Positions 1-8,528 of a stretch of 64,000 nucleotides of DNA are shown in pieces. The DNA is from Micromonospora avicenniae (GTDB taxonomy: Bacteria > Actinomycetota > Actinomycetes > Mycobacteriales > Micromonosporaceae). Where the stretch lies: contig NZ_FTNF01000008.1 in the NCBI RefSeq assembly GCF_900156065.1, forward strand, positions 124,001 to 188,000, read 5' to 3'. The position numbers were made by a program, and so were the translations under genes. Position 1 is the stretch's first letter. The number at the start of each line of letters is the position of its first letter. Under the pieces are notes generated by a model, which had not been told where the DNA came from, searched no databases, and saw only the letters and a program-made list of their open reading frames with translations.

Positions 1-29
1 GCCTCAGGGACGAGTTCATCACCGAGTGA
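1..29 (+). CDS. 3' end of an upstream gene (partial, possible)
   Basis: The third frame reads eight sense codons (Leu-Arg-Asp-Glu-Phe-Ile-Thr-Glu) and then TGA at 27-29, with the G/C-rich third positions typical of real genes here. A hairpin lies 87 bases downstream, as expected after a gene end. The fragment is too short to assign a function, and it could be chance. Confidence 0.35.
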
Positions 30-388
30 CCTGCCTTTCACTCCTGGTTCGTCATCTGCGGGACTGTTCCTCGCCCGCACAGCTTCTTCTAGCGACCGCC
101 CGGGTGCCTGTCGAGCATCTCCGCGCGTGGCGGAGATGTACCCAAAGTTGATCAACCTAAACCTGTGGGGCCGTCCCGCGGTACCCGGCCCGTTCCCGGA
201 CGACGAGCGCCGGAGCCGAGCTCGTGGCCGACGCCCTCGTCGTCCACCCGGATCACGCCGGCCCGTCGGCTGAACGGGCGGTGGCCACGGAAGTTCCATC
301 AGGTGTCTGGTGCTTCTCGCACGAACCCCGAACTAGCTTCTGAAGGCCGGAGATAGACGCCGGTTGACGAATGTGAGGTGGGGAGCTA
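30..388. other. intergenic region before the M64 peptidase gene
   Basis: I find no convincing gene in this 359-base stretch. It holds a 9-bp hairpin (116-138) and a 10-bp perfect palindrome GTTGATCAAC at 147-156 that could be a regulator site. No clear -35/-10 pair is visible. The SD-like GGTGGGGAG at 377-385 serves the GTG at 389. Confidence 0.5.
116..138. terminator. 9-bp hairpin
   Basis: The arms CATCTCCGC (116-124) and GCGGAGATG (130-138) are perfectly complementary around a 5-base loop. There is no T-run. The position after the partial upstream gene suggests a terminator. Confidence 0.45.
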
Positions 389-2986
389 GTGAAACTCAAG
401 GTTGCGGCCCTGGCAGCGGTGGCCCTGGTGGCCAGCCTGCTGGGCGGGGTCGGCCCGGCGAGCGGCGCTCCGGCAGACGGTCCACCGATGCCGCTGCCGA
501 ACCCGAAGGTGCATCCGATCCAGGTCACCGGCCCAGCCGCCGAGCGGCTGAACCTGATCATCATGGGTGACGGCTACCAGTGGGACCAGCAGCAGCTCTT
601 CCTCCAGGACGTGGACCGCAACCTGGCCGTCATGTGGGCCACGGAGCCGTTCCGCACCTACCGCGACTACATCAACGTGTACGCGGTGGAGATCGCCTCG
701 ATCGACTACGGCGTCCGGTGCGACCCGGACGGCCGGGTACGTCATCCGGACGGCACGATCCGCGACACCGGTGAGCGTGAGGGGCCGATCAACGCCAAGA
801 TCACCGCGCTGCGGATGATCTACCAGAACGGCTGCAACGACCCGCTGTCGCGGGGCACCGTCTACGGCGGCGCACCGGAGAACTGTCAGGACTTCGCCGC
901 CTACTACCCGGCCGGGGTCAACCCGTGCGAGACCGGCAACCAGGCGCACAACCGCATCCTCGACAATTACGTGGCGCCGGTGCTGGGCATTCCGCGCACC
1001 TCGCAGAACGTGCAGACGTTGGCGATCTTCAACACGTTCACGTACGGCGGGATCGGCGGCACCAACGCGACGACCTCGGGCGGCTCCCCGCAGGGCCCGC
1101 TGATCTCGCTGCACGAGATCGGTCACTCGCTCGGTACGCTCGCCGACGAGTACCCGTACTCCTCGCGTGACGTGGTCCGCCCCTGCTACACCGGCGGCGA
1201 GCCCAACAGCTTCCACCACACCACCTACACTGATCCACAGAAGATGGTCGAGGACCAGCAGAAGTGGTGGCGCTGGGTCGGCGAGGAGAGCCTGTCCGGC
1301 GGCACGATCGGGCTGCACGAGGGTGGCGGCAGCTACCCGTGCGGCCAGCGCCGGCCCAGCGAACACTCGATGATGCGCTGGATCGGATTCGACTTCGACC
1401 AGGTCGGCCTGGAGCACATGGTCGCCCGGGTCACCGGAATGCGTAACTCCGGGCAGATGAACGTGCGGCACACTCCGGTCGGCACGGTGGCGTCCGACAG
1501 CGTGCTGTGGGTCGAGACGGGGCAGCCGCGCTACCACGAGCTGCAGGTGACCTGGCGGATCGGCGGCCCGGACGGCACCGTGCTCGACACGCACAACAGC
1601 CGTGACCTCGACCTCGGCGCGCTCGACCTGCCGGCGGGGACCGTGGTACACGTGGAGGTGCGCGACCCGGTGGGGCCGGACGGCACCGACTGGGTACGCA
1701 ATCCGTCCACCGGCAACACGGCCACGAACTCCGGCTACAACGGCCCGCGGTTCGTGCAGACCCGGCAGTGGACGGTCGGTGACACGAAGGTGACGTCGTC
1801 GTCGCCTGCGGCTACCTTCACCAGCCACACCATGAACAGCCAGCCGGTCGCCGGTGACGAGGTCGTGTACGTGCGGACCAACCACCCCGACGACCGGGTC
1901 CTCGACGTGACCTGGTCGTTGGACGGTGACGCCGTACCGAACCCGCACAACAGCCGCAACCTGGACCTGGGCGCGTTGGCGCTGGCGGCGGGCACCCACA
2001 AGTTGACCGCGACGGTGACCGACCCGGCCGATCCGGGCGGCGTCTCCGACCGCGTCGAGTGGACCGTCGACAATGCCCTGCCCACGGCGCCCCGGACCCT
2101 GTCGCAGCCGCTTACCCGTCTCGCCGGCGACGTGGAGCACCCGGTGTACTTCAACGGGTGGGACATGCGGCTGGACCCGCGTGACGACCACACCGGCTAC
2201 GACGAGGATCGCTACGTCGTCGGTCAGTTCCGGCTCGACAAGGACGGTTGGTACAACTACTTCGGCTTCCCGGAGAAGCCGATGCCCGCCTCGCCGTTCC
2301 AGTTCCGCCACTCCGGCACGGACGTCAAGGCGCTGACGTACGGCAACCTCGGCACGGGTGGCCTGTCGAGGGCGGCGTTCGAGCAGACGCTGCCGGACGA
2401 CCACCCCGCCGGCGGGTTCGTGCCGGGATTCGGCACGCACCTCGTCGAGCACCGGGCCATCGACCCGGCCGGCAATGTCGGGGAACCCAGCGCGTACCGG
2501 GCCACCGTGCTGCCGGGCGTGTCGCCCGACTGCACCCGGACGCTGACCGGCCCGCAGTTGCGGGTCGTGGCCAGCGAGGGCGTGACCTGCCTCAAGAACG
2601 CCCAGGTGTTGGGTGCGGTGTCGGTGAAGCCGGGCGCGTCGCTGGTGGTCAGCGACAGTTCGATCACGGGCGCGTTGTCGGCGACCGGAGCCCAGGCGCT
2701 GCAGATCTTCGGCAGCACGGTGAACGGCGCCACGGATGTCGCCGGGACCACGCGGGACGTGACGATCGCCGGCAGCACCTTCAACGGTTCGGTCAGCCTG
2801 ACTCGGAACGTCCAGGTGAGCGCCAACGACCGGTACAGCCGGCTGGCCGGCGCCTACGGGCCGATCCTGGTCGGCAGCCGGATCAACGGATCGCTGAGCT
2901 GCGCCGGTAACAGCGCGGCGGTGAAGGACTTCGGCGCGCCCAACACGGTCAACGGGGCCAAGGGCGGTGACTGCGCGGCCCTCTGA
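389..2986 (+). CDS. secreted M64-family (IgA peptidase-like) zinc metallopeptidase
   Basis: This 865-residue exported protein has a Sec signal peptide (residues 1-26, hydrophobic core ending Ala-Ser-Gly-Ala). The zincin motif HEIGHSLGTLADEY at residues 242-255 supplies two zinc-binding histidines, the catalytic Glu and a following Asp-Glu, which is the pattern of M64 peptidases. Family members cleave proteins outside the cell; the substrate here is unknown. After about residue 350 there are two similar beta-rich repeats, each carrying an Asn-Ser-Arg-(Asp/Asn)-Leu-Asp-Leu-Gly-Ala motif. The C-terminal 130 residues are Ser/Thr/Val-rich and end near Cys-Ala-Gly-Asn and a final Cys. The start is GTG behind GGTGGGGAG. 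A 13-bp hairpin directly follows. It opens a run of secreted hydrolases but has its own terminator. Confidence 0.85.
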   Translation: MKLKVAALAAVALVASLLGGVGPASGAPADGPPMPLPNPKVHPIQVTGPAAERLNLIIMGDGYQWDQQQLFLQDVDRNLAVMWATEPFRTYRDYINVYAVEIASIDYGVRCDPDGRVRHPDGTIRDTGEREGPINAKITALRMIYQNGCNDPLSRGTVYGGAPENCQDFAAYYPAGVNPCETGNQAHNRILDNYVAPVLGIPRTSQNVQTLAIFNTFTYGGIGGTNATTSGGSPQGPLISLHEIGHSLGTLADEYPYSSRDVVRPCYTGGEPNSFHHTTYTDPQKMVEDQQKWWRWVGEESLSGGTIGLHEGGGSYPCGQRRPSEHSMMRWIGFDFDQVGLEHMVARVTGMRNSGQMNVRHTPVGTVASDSVLWVETGQPRYHELQVTWRIGGPDGTVLDTHNSRDLDLGALDLPAGTVVHVEVRDPVGPDGTDWVRNPSTGNTATNSGYNGPRFVQTRQWTVGDTKVTSSSPAATFTSHTMNSQPVAGDEVVYVRTNHPDDRVLDVTWSLDGDAVPNPHNSRNLDLGALALAAGTHKLTATVTDPADPGGVSDRVEWTVDNALPTAPRTLSQPLTRLAGDVEHPVYFNGWDMRLDPRDDHTGYDEDRYVVGQFRLDKDGWYNYFGFPEKPMPASPFQFRHSGTDVKALTYGNLGTGGLSRAAFEQTLPDDHPAGGFVPGFGTHLVEHRAIDPAGNVGEPSAYRATVLPGVSPDCTRTLTGPQLRVVASEGVTCLKNAQVLGAVSVKPGASLVVSDSSITGALSATGAQALQIFGSTVNGATDVAGTTRDVTIAGSTFNGSVSLTRNVQVSANDRYSRLAGAYGPILVGSRINGSLSCAGNSAAVKDFGAPNTVNGAKGGDCAAL

Positions 2987-2999
2987 CGCGCTCTGCCGC

Positions 3000-3033
3000 A
3001 CGTGGTGGGCCGGCGGTCGTCGGCCCACCACGT
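3000..3033. terminator. 13-bp terminator hairpin after the M64 gene
   Basis: Arms 3000-3012 and 3021-3033 (ACGTGGTGGGCCG and its complement) pair perfectly around an 8-base loop, 13 bases after the stop codon. There is no T-tract, as is usual in actinomycetes. Confidence 0.8.
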
Positions 3034-3135
3034 CTCATCCGGTTGCTCGGGGCCGTCGCCGCGTGGGTGACGGGTGCCGTCGAGGGGTGCCCGGGCTGCT
3101 GGGAGGCCGTGCGTGACCGACGAATGCGTAAGGAC

Positions 3136-3166
3136 CTGACTATATACAGTTATTTACATTCATAAT
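3136..3166 (+). promoter_or_regulatory. AT-rich candidate promoter of the M14 gene
   Basis: An island of A/T (3139-3166) stands out from the GC-rich surroundings. CATAAT at 3161-3166 is a good -10. CTGACT at 3136-3141 is a possible -35, with a long 19-base spacer. The leader to the TTG start would be about 110 bases. Confidence 0.45.
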
Positions 3167-3281
3167 GCGGCCGATTACGGTGATCCCCACTCGAGTACCC
3201 GCAGGGTGGCAGCCCCCTTACGCAAAGTAATTGCCCTGCCTGTCGGCAATGGGCAACCAACGTGACACCGGGAGATTTGCC

Positions 3282-5279
3282 TTGGGCTCCGAAGTTTCAC
3301 CACGTCCCCCCGACCAGCCGCAGACCAGCGACCATGACGCCGCGGTCCGGCGCTCGCCGAAGAAGAAGCGCCCGACAGCCATGTTGGCGATCCTGACAGC
3401 GGGCGTCCTCGCCGTCGGGACGGCACCACTCTGGGGTGCGGGCGGAGGCGACGCCCTCGACGACGCCGCCCTGTCCGCGACCCCCACCTTCACCGTCGGC
3501 CTGCAGTCGCCGCAGGACCCGGGGCCGTTCCCCGGCAGCGTGACGCCGACGACCCCCACCATCACCATCGCCGGACAACGCGACGGGGAGAGCACGTTCA
3601 AGGTCGTCAACTACGACCAGGTGCGGCCGACGACGCCGGGCCAGATGGACTTCGACCACTTCCACACCGGCATCGAGATCCAGTGGTGGCTGAAGAAGTG
3701 GGCCCACGAGCGCCCCGACATCGTCGACCTGTACATCGTCGGCGAGAGCTACAGCGGCCAGCCGATCTACCAGCTGACCATCACGGACAAGTCGACCGGG
3801 AAGGACACCGACAAGCCGGCCGCGTACTTCGAGGGCAACCGGCACTCGGGGGAGACCTCGTCGGCCGAGAGCTCGCTGTGGTTGGCGCAACACCTCATCA
3901 CGAAGGCCGGTAAGGACCGGACCGTCGACAAACTGCTCGACGACAAGACGGTCTACATCCGGCCCGTCAACAACCCCGACGGCCACGACATGTACCTCTA
4001 CACCGCCCAGACCAACCGGTCGACCGTACGGCCGTACGACAACGACGGCGACGGCAAGCGCGACGACGACCCGGGCGAGGACATCAACGACGACGGTTAC
4101 CTGAGCCAGATGCGCCAGTACGTCGGCGCCGGCAAGGGTACCCACGTCGTTGACGCGCGCGACCCGGCCGGAAACGCGATGCTGAGCGTCGGCGCGGGCA
4201 ACGGCGACTACCTCATGTTCTCCGAGGGCATCGACAACGACGGCGACGGCCGCTACAACGAAGACGGCATCGGTGGCCTCGACCTGCACCGCAACTACCC
4301 CTACAACTGGCACCCGATGGCCGAGGACGACGCCACCGGCCGCAACCTGACCCAGGGCGGCGCCGGCGAGTACCCGCTGTCGGAGCCGGAGACCAAGCAC
4401 GTCTACACGTGGCTGATGTCGCACACGAACATCGCCGCGGTGAACAGCATGGACACCCGCGTGCCCATGCACCTGCGCGGGCCGTCGACCTGCGACCCGG
4501 AAGAATGCATGTACAAGAGCGACCGCAAGCTCTACGAGCACTTCGACAAGGCGGGCGTCTCCTTCACCGGCTACCGCAACGCCGGCAGCGTCTACATCGA
4601 CTACGCCACCCGTAACGGCGGCGACCCGGAGGCGCTCTTCGGGCACGGCCCGGACTTCGGCTACTTCCAGTACGGCGCCATCTGGTACGGCGACGAGATC
4701 TGGAACGGTGGCGACTTCACCGACTACGACAAGGACGGCCGCTGGGCCGACTGGGAGCGGTCGCGGTGGTGCGCCGAGAATGGGCGCACGAACTGCTTCC
4801 TGCCCTGGACGAAGGCACAGCACCCCACGCTCGGAACCGTCGAGGTCGGCGGCATCAACCCCAAGTTCTGGTCCCAGAACCCGTCGGACGACCTGATCGG
4901 CGAGTGGGCCGCCAACCAGGCCCAGTTCAACCTGTACCTGACCCAGTCCCTGCCGCAGGTCGACCTCACCAGGGTCCAGGTCAAGAAGCTCAAGGGCAAC
5001 CAGGCCGACGGCGCCACGCACGAGATCACGGCGACGGTCAAGAACACCGGCCGCATCCCGACCGCCCTGGAGCAGGCGAAGGAGGTCAAGATCGTCGCAC
5101 CGGACACCGTCACGGTGCAAGGCGCCCGCAGGGTCGGCGACGCCCCGCAGTTCTACCTCGACGGTGGTGACGACCAGAAGGTACGACTCCGGGTCGTCAA
5201 ATCCGACGCGGACACCGTCACGGTGAACGCGGTAAGCGTCCGGGGCGGTCTGGACACCGCGTCCGTACGACTGAACTGA
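3282..5279 (+). CDS. secreted M14-family zinc carboxypeptidase with altered metal ligand
   Basis: This M14 peptidase trims peptides outside the cell. The chosen start is TTG 3282 because GGGAGA (3270-3275) sits 6 bases upstream; ATG 3249 in frame lacks a Shine-Dalgarno sequence. A basic N-terminus and hydrophobic segment (about 30-50) form the export signal. The zinc motif HxxE is His188-Ser-Gly-Glu191, followed by ProValAsnAsnProAspGly and AspLeuHisArgAsnTyr. The catalytic Glu is probably Glu472. Where the family usually has the third zinc ligand His (His-Thr-x-Ser-Gly), this protein reads Asp391-Thr-Arg-Val-Pro. Three Asp-x-Asp-x-(Asp)-Gly loops (near 253, 318 and 481) resemble calcium-binding loops. 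About 665 residues. Activity is inferred, not certain, because of the ligand change. Confidence 0.8.
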   Translation: MGSEVSPRPPDQPQTSDHDAAVRRSPKKKRPTAMLAILTAGVLAVGTAPLWGAGGGDALDDAALSATPTFTVGLQSPQDPGPFPGSVTPTTPTITIAGQRDGESTFKVVNYDQVRPTTPGQMDFDHFHTGIEIQWWLKKWAHERPDIVDLYIVGESYSGQPIYQLTITDKSTGKDTDKPAAYFEGNRHSGETSSAESSLWLAQHLITKAGKDRTVDKLLDDKTVYIRPVNNPDGHDMYLYTAQTNRSTVRPYDNDGDGKRDDDPGEDINDDGYLSQMRQYVGAGKGTHVVDARDPAGNAMLSVGAGNGDYLMFSEGIDNDGDGRYNEDGIGGLDLHRNYPYNWHPMAEDDATGRNLTQGGAGEYPLSEPETKHVYTWLMSHTNIAAVNSMDTRVPMHLRGPSTCDPEECMYKSDRKLYEHFDKAGVSFTGYRNAGSVYIDYATRNGGDPEALFGHGPDFGYFQYGAIWYGDEIWNGGDFTDYDKDGRWADWERSRWCAENGRTNCFLPWTKAQHPTLGTVEVGGINPKFWSQNPSDDLIGEWAANQAQFNLYLTQSLPQVDLTRVQVKKLKGNQADGATHEITATVKNTGRIPTALEQAKEVKIVAPDTVTVQGARRVGDAPQFYLDGGDDQKVRLRVVKSDADTVTVNAVSVRGGLDTASVRLN

Positions 5280-5287
5280 GCGCGTGC

Positions 5288-5324
5288 GGTGGGCGTCGCC
5301 CCGGACCCCGGAGCGACGCCCACC
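5288..5324. terminator. 12-bp hairpin between the M14 and acylase genes
   Basis: Arms 5288-5299 and 5313-5324 (GGTGGGCGTCGC and complement) flank a 13-base loop, 8 bases after the M14 stop and 39 bases before the next start. It may terminate or attenuate transcription into the acylase gene. Confidence 0.65.
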
Positions 5325-5362
5325 CCCGTGCCCGCGATTCGCACAACCCCTGAACGGAGAAA

Positions 5363-7621
5363 GTGAACCAACTCATGACGAACCTGCAGAACGGAAGGCT
5401 CAGCCGACGTCGGGTGCTGGGCGGAGCAGCCGGACTGGCCGCCGGAGCCGCTGCCGTCGCGACGGGCCTGCCGTCCGGCGGTGCCCTAGCCGCCCCCAAA
5501 CAGAACGCGCCCGACCTCGCCCGCTGGCGTAGGCAAGCGGCACACGTGACGATCACCCGCGACGACTGGGGCATTCCGCACGTGGTCGGCAGGACCGACG
5601 CCGACGCGGTGTTCGGGATGATCTACGCCCAGGCCGAGGACGACTTCGACCGGATCGAACGCAATTACCTGGTGAGCCTCGGCCGGCTCGCCGAGGCCGA
5701 GGGCGAGAGCGCCATCTGGCAGGACCTGCGCCAGCGACTCTTCATCGACCCCGGGGTGCTGAAGAGGTACTACGCGGAGAGCCCGGCCTGGTTGCGCAAG
5801 CTCATGCAGGCCTGGGCCGACGGGCTGAACTACTTCCTCGCGACCCACCCCGAAGTGCGGCCGCGCGTGATCACACGTTTCGAGCCGTGGATGCCGCTGA
5901 GCTTCTCCGAGGGCAGCATCGGCGGCGACATCGAACGCGTCCCGCTCACGCAGCTCGAAGCGTTCTACGACAACCGCCAGGTCGAGATGACCGACGAGGA
6001 GCGCGGACTGCTGTTCCGCGAGCCCTCGGGTTCGAACGGCATGGCGATCGCACCGAGTCACACCCGGGACGGCCACGCGCTACTCCTGATCAACCCGCAC
6101 ACCAGCTTCTTCTTCCGCTCCGAGCAGCACGTGACCAGCGGCGAGGGGCTCAACGCGTACGGCGCGGCCACCTGGGGGCAGCTCTTCATCTATCAGGGCT
6201 TCAACGAGGACACCGGCTGGATGCACACCTCCAGCGGCGTCGACAACGTCGACGAGTTCGCCGAGACGATCGTGACCAAGGCAGGAGGTCGCCACTACTA
6301 CCGCTACGGCGACGCGCTGCGACCGGTGACGAAGAAGACGATCACTCTGTCCTACCGCACTGCCGACGGCGCTCGGGCGAAGCGCACCTTCACCACCTTC
6401 GCCACCCACCACGGGCCGATCGTGCGCGAAGCGGACGGCAAGTGGATCGCGTTCGCGTTGATGAACAAGCCCGTGGAGGCGCTGCTGCAGAGCTTCCTGC
6501 GCACCAAGACCCGGGACTACGCGGACTTCATGCAGGTGGCCGGCTACAAGGCCAACAGCTCGAACAACACGCTCTTCGCCGACTCCAAGGGCGAGATCGC
6601 CTTCCTCGTGCCGCAGTTCATGCCGGTACGCGACGACCGCTTCGACTACCGCAAGCCCGTCGACGGCAGCGACCCGGCGACGGACTGGCGCGGGCTGCAC
6701 AGCCTCAAGAGCCTGCCGCAGGCGGTGAACCCGAAGAACGGCTGGGCGTTCAACACCAACAACTGGCCCTGGACCGCCGCCGGCCCGTACAGCCCCAAGG
6801 CGGAGGACTACCCGCGCTACTTCGACCAGGCGGGCGAGAACCCGCGCGGACCGCAGGCCATCCGGGTGCTGACCGCGCAACCCCACTTCACCCCCCAGAG
6901 CCTGATCGCGGCAGCCTTCGACACCTACCTCACCGCCTTCGCCCGCCTCGTGCCGCAGCTCGTCGCCGCGTGGGACAAGCTGCCCGCCGGCGACCAGCAG
7001 CGGGCGAGGCTCGCCGACCCGATCGACCTGCTGCGCGGCTGGGACTACCGGTGGGGCGCGGAATCGACAGCCACGTCGCTGGCCGTGTTCTGGGGCGAGG
7101 CTCTCTGGGCCCCCCTGTCCCAGGCAGCCAGGGACGCGGGCCTGTCGATGTGGGACTACCTGGCCGAGCGCGCCACCGACGCGCAGCGGCTCACCGCGCT
7201 GGAGGAGGCCGTCGCACGGCTGACCCAGGACTTCGGCAGCTGGCAGGTGCCCTGGGGGCAGATCAACCGCTTCCAGCGCAACGACGGCGCGATCACCCAG
7301 ACGTTCGACGACACCAAGCCGAGTTACCCGGTGCCCTTCACCTCCGCGCAGTGGGGCTCCCTCGCCTCGTTCGGAGCGCGGCGCTACCCGGGCACGAAGC
7401 GCTACTACGGCACCAGCGGCAACAGCTTCGTCGCGGTCGTCGAATTCGGGCCGAAGCTGCGCGCCTGGGCGGTGACGGCCGGCGGCGCGAGCGGGCACCC
7501 CGACTCGCCGCACTTCGACGACCAGGTCGAGCGCTACGCCAGCGGTGACCTCCGGCCGGTCTACTTCTATCCGCAGGATCTCAAGGGCCACATCGAGCGG
7601 ATCTACCAGCCGGGCAACTGA
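5363..7621 (+). CDS. Tat-exported penicillin acylase family amidohydrolase (S45, Ntn-hydrolase)
   Basis: Members of this family cleave amide bonds (beta-lactam side chains, acyl-homoserine lactones, other N-acyl compounds) after autocatalytic cleavage into two chains. The 752-residue product starts with a Tat signal (Ser-Arg-Arg-Arg-Val-Leu, then a long Ala/Gly-rich stretch). The 'GWGIPH'-like region appears as AspAspTrpGlyIlePro (about 68). The processing site is Gly-Ser224-Asn-Gly-Met-Ala, whose Ser would become the N-terminal nucleophile of the beta chain. The start is either GTG 5363 (SD GGAGA only 2 bases away) or ATG 5375 (14 bases); neither spacing is ideal. The true substrate cannot be told from sequence. 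Confidence 0.85.
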   Translation: MNQLMTNLQNGRLSRRRVLGGAAGLAAGAAAVATGLPSGGALAAPKQNAPDLARWRRQAAHVTITRDDWGIPHVVGRTDADAVFGMIYAQAEDDFDRIERNYLVSLGRLAEAEGESAIWQDLRQRLFIDPGVLKRYYAESPAWLRKLMQAWADGLNYFLATHPEVRPRVITRFEPWMPLSFSEGSIGGDIERVPLTQLEAFYDNRQVEMTDEERGLLFREPSGSNGMAIAPSHTRDGHALLLINPHTSFFFRSEQHVTSGEGLNAYGAATWGQLFIYQGFNEDTGWMHTSSGVDNVDEFAETIVTKAGGRHYYRYGDALRPVTKKTITLSYRTADGARAKRTFTTFATHHGPIVREADGKWIAFALMNKPVEALLQSFLRTKTRDYADFMQVAGYKANSSNNTLFADSKGEIAFLVPQFMPVRDDRFDYRKPVDGSDPATDWRGLHSLKSLPQAVNPKNGWAFNTNNWPWTAAGPYSPKAEDYPRYFDQAGENPRGPQAIRVLTAQPHFTPQSLIAAAFDTYLTAFARLVPQLVAAWDKLPAGDQQRARLADPIDLLRGWDYRWGAESTATSLAVFWGEALWAPLSQAARDAGLSMWDYLAERATDAQRLTALEEAVARLTQDFGSWQVPWGQINRFQRNDGAITQTFDDTKPSYPVPFTSAQWGSLASFGARRYPGTKRYYGTSGNSFVAVVEFGPKLRAWAVTAGGASGHPDSPHFDDQVERYASGDLRPVYFYPQDLKGHIERIYQPGN

Positions 7622-7741
7622 TCGGGCCGTCGGCGGCGCTGTTGAAGCCGTGCCACCGACTCCGTGCCGGAACGCTCGTCGACGCCGAGGCGCCCCAGGC
7701 CGATGACCGGCCGCCGCGCGCCTCGGCGTCGACCCGCGCAT

Positions 7742-7851
7742 CGATCACCTCGCGCAGCGATCACCTCGCGCAGCGATCACCTCGCGCAGCGATCACCTCG
7801 CGCAGCGATCACCTCGCGCAGCGATCACCTCGCGCAGCGATCACCTCGCGG
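7742..7851. repeat. 16-bp tandem repeat, about 6.8 copies
   Basis: The unit CGATCACCTCGCGCAG is repeated six times without a mismatch (7742-7837), and a seventh copy breaks off at base 14 (7838-7851). It lies between the acylase gene and the YjbR gene, outside any credible gene. There are no spacers, so it is not CRISPR. Perfect copies imply recent expansion or contraction by slippage. Confidence 0.97.
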
Positions 7852-7893
7852 CACGCCGCCTCCGGTGCGGCGCGAACTGTCACCGCCCGCCGT

Positions 7894-7899
7894 TAGCCT
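7894..7899 (+). promoter_or_regulatory. -10 element of a leaderless transcript
   Basis: TAGCCT fits the actinobacterial TAnnnT -10 and ends exactly 6 bases before ATG 7906. This is the standard geometry of leaderless mRNAs. No convincing -35 is seen. Confidence 0.5.
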
Positions 7900-7905
7900 G
7901 TGCCC

Positions 7906-7944
7906 ATGCGGGATCCGGCATCTGAGCGAGACCGCCATGGCTGA
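7906..7944 (+). CDS. possible 12-codon leader ORF overlapping the YjbR gene start
   Basis: ATG 7906 lies 6 bases after TAGCCT and opens a 12-codon frame (Met-Arg-Asp-Pro-Ala-Ser-Glu-Arg-Asp-Arg-His-Gly) that stops at 7942-7944, just inside the YjbR gene that begins at 7937. The arrangement suggests leaderless translation followed by reinitiation at 7937, where no good Shine-Dalgarno sequence exists. The peptide may itself have no function. Confidence 0.35.
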   Translation: MRDPASERDRHG

Positions 7945-8362
7945 CGCCGACGACGTGCGTCAGCTGGCGCTCGCGCTACCACACGTGGTCGAGATTGACA
8001 GCGACGGCTTCGACTTCCGGGTCGCCAACAAGGGCTTCGTCTGGTCGTATCCCGAGCACAGACCGGGCCGGCCGCGGGTCATCCGGACCGACATCGCGGT
8101 GCTGTACGTCGGCGACGAGGCAGAGAAGCAGGCGTTGCTGCTCGGCGAACCAGAGCGATTCTTCACCACGCCCGCCTACGAGGGACTGCCCCTAGTCATG
8201 CTGCGGCTGGACCACGTGACCGTCGACCGGCTCAGCGAACTCGTCACCGACGCGTGGCGCATGCGCGCGCCGGAGGAGATCGCCGGTGACCTCGACGATA
8301 CCCTCGGGTCGGCACCGCCTCTCGGCCGAGCCGGAGAGCCGGTCGGCGACCAGCGCGGCTGA
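7937..8362 (+). CDS. MmcQ/YjbR family protein
   Basis: This 141-residue cytosolic protein has the MmcQ/YjbR fold signature: an N-terminal ValArgGlnLeuAlaLeuAlaLeuPro-HisVal helix, a beta segment PheAspPheArgValAlaAsnLysGlyPheVal, and near the end a ValAspArgLeuSerGluLeuValThrAspAlaTrpArg helix. The family is called DNA-binding-like, but its biochemical role is not settled. ATG 7937 is the only sensible start. Translation may be coupled to the leader ORF it overlaps. Confidence 0.75.
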   Translation: MADADDVRQLALALPHVVEIDSDGFDFRVANKGFVWSYPEHRPGRPRVIRTDIAVLYVGDEAEKQALLLGEPERFFTTPAYEGLPLVMLRLDHVTVDRLSELVTDAWRMRAPEEIAGDLDDTLGSAPPLGRAGEPVGDQRG

Positions 8363-8528
8363 GCGCCTCCCGGCGGGTCAACAAGCCAACCGGTCCACGA
8401 GGGCCTCGGTCACCTCCGGGTGTCGGCCGTGCCCCGGCGAGGTCGCGAATGCGGGCGCCCGGGTTCCACGGTGGCGACCCGTGGCGCAATTCGTCTCCTG
8501 CGGGCGCATCGACGCGGAAGATGAGAAC

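Noticed and set aside
386..3031. Long open frame on the minus strand opposite the M64 gene (and similar ones at 27682-30864, 53125-56895 and 24459-26501)
   Set aside because: These products are rich in Arg, Val, Gly and His with no domain pattern, and run exactly opposite well-supported genes. They are side effects of G/C-rich third codon positions.
7742..7851. CRISPR array
   Set aside because: The 16-bp units are directly joined without spacers and no cas genes are near.
7664..7936. A longer N-terminus for the YjbR protein running through the tandem repeats
   Set aside because: The extension only translates the 16-bp repeat, lies upstream of the likely promoter and has no family similarity.
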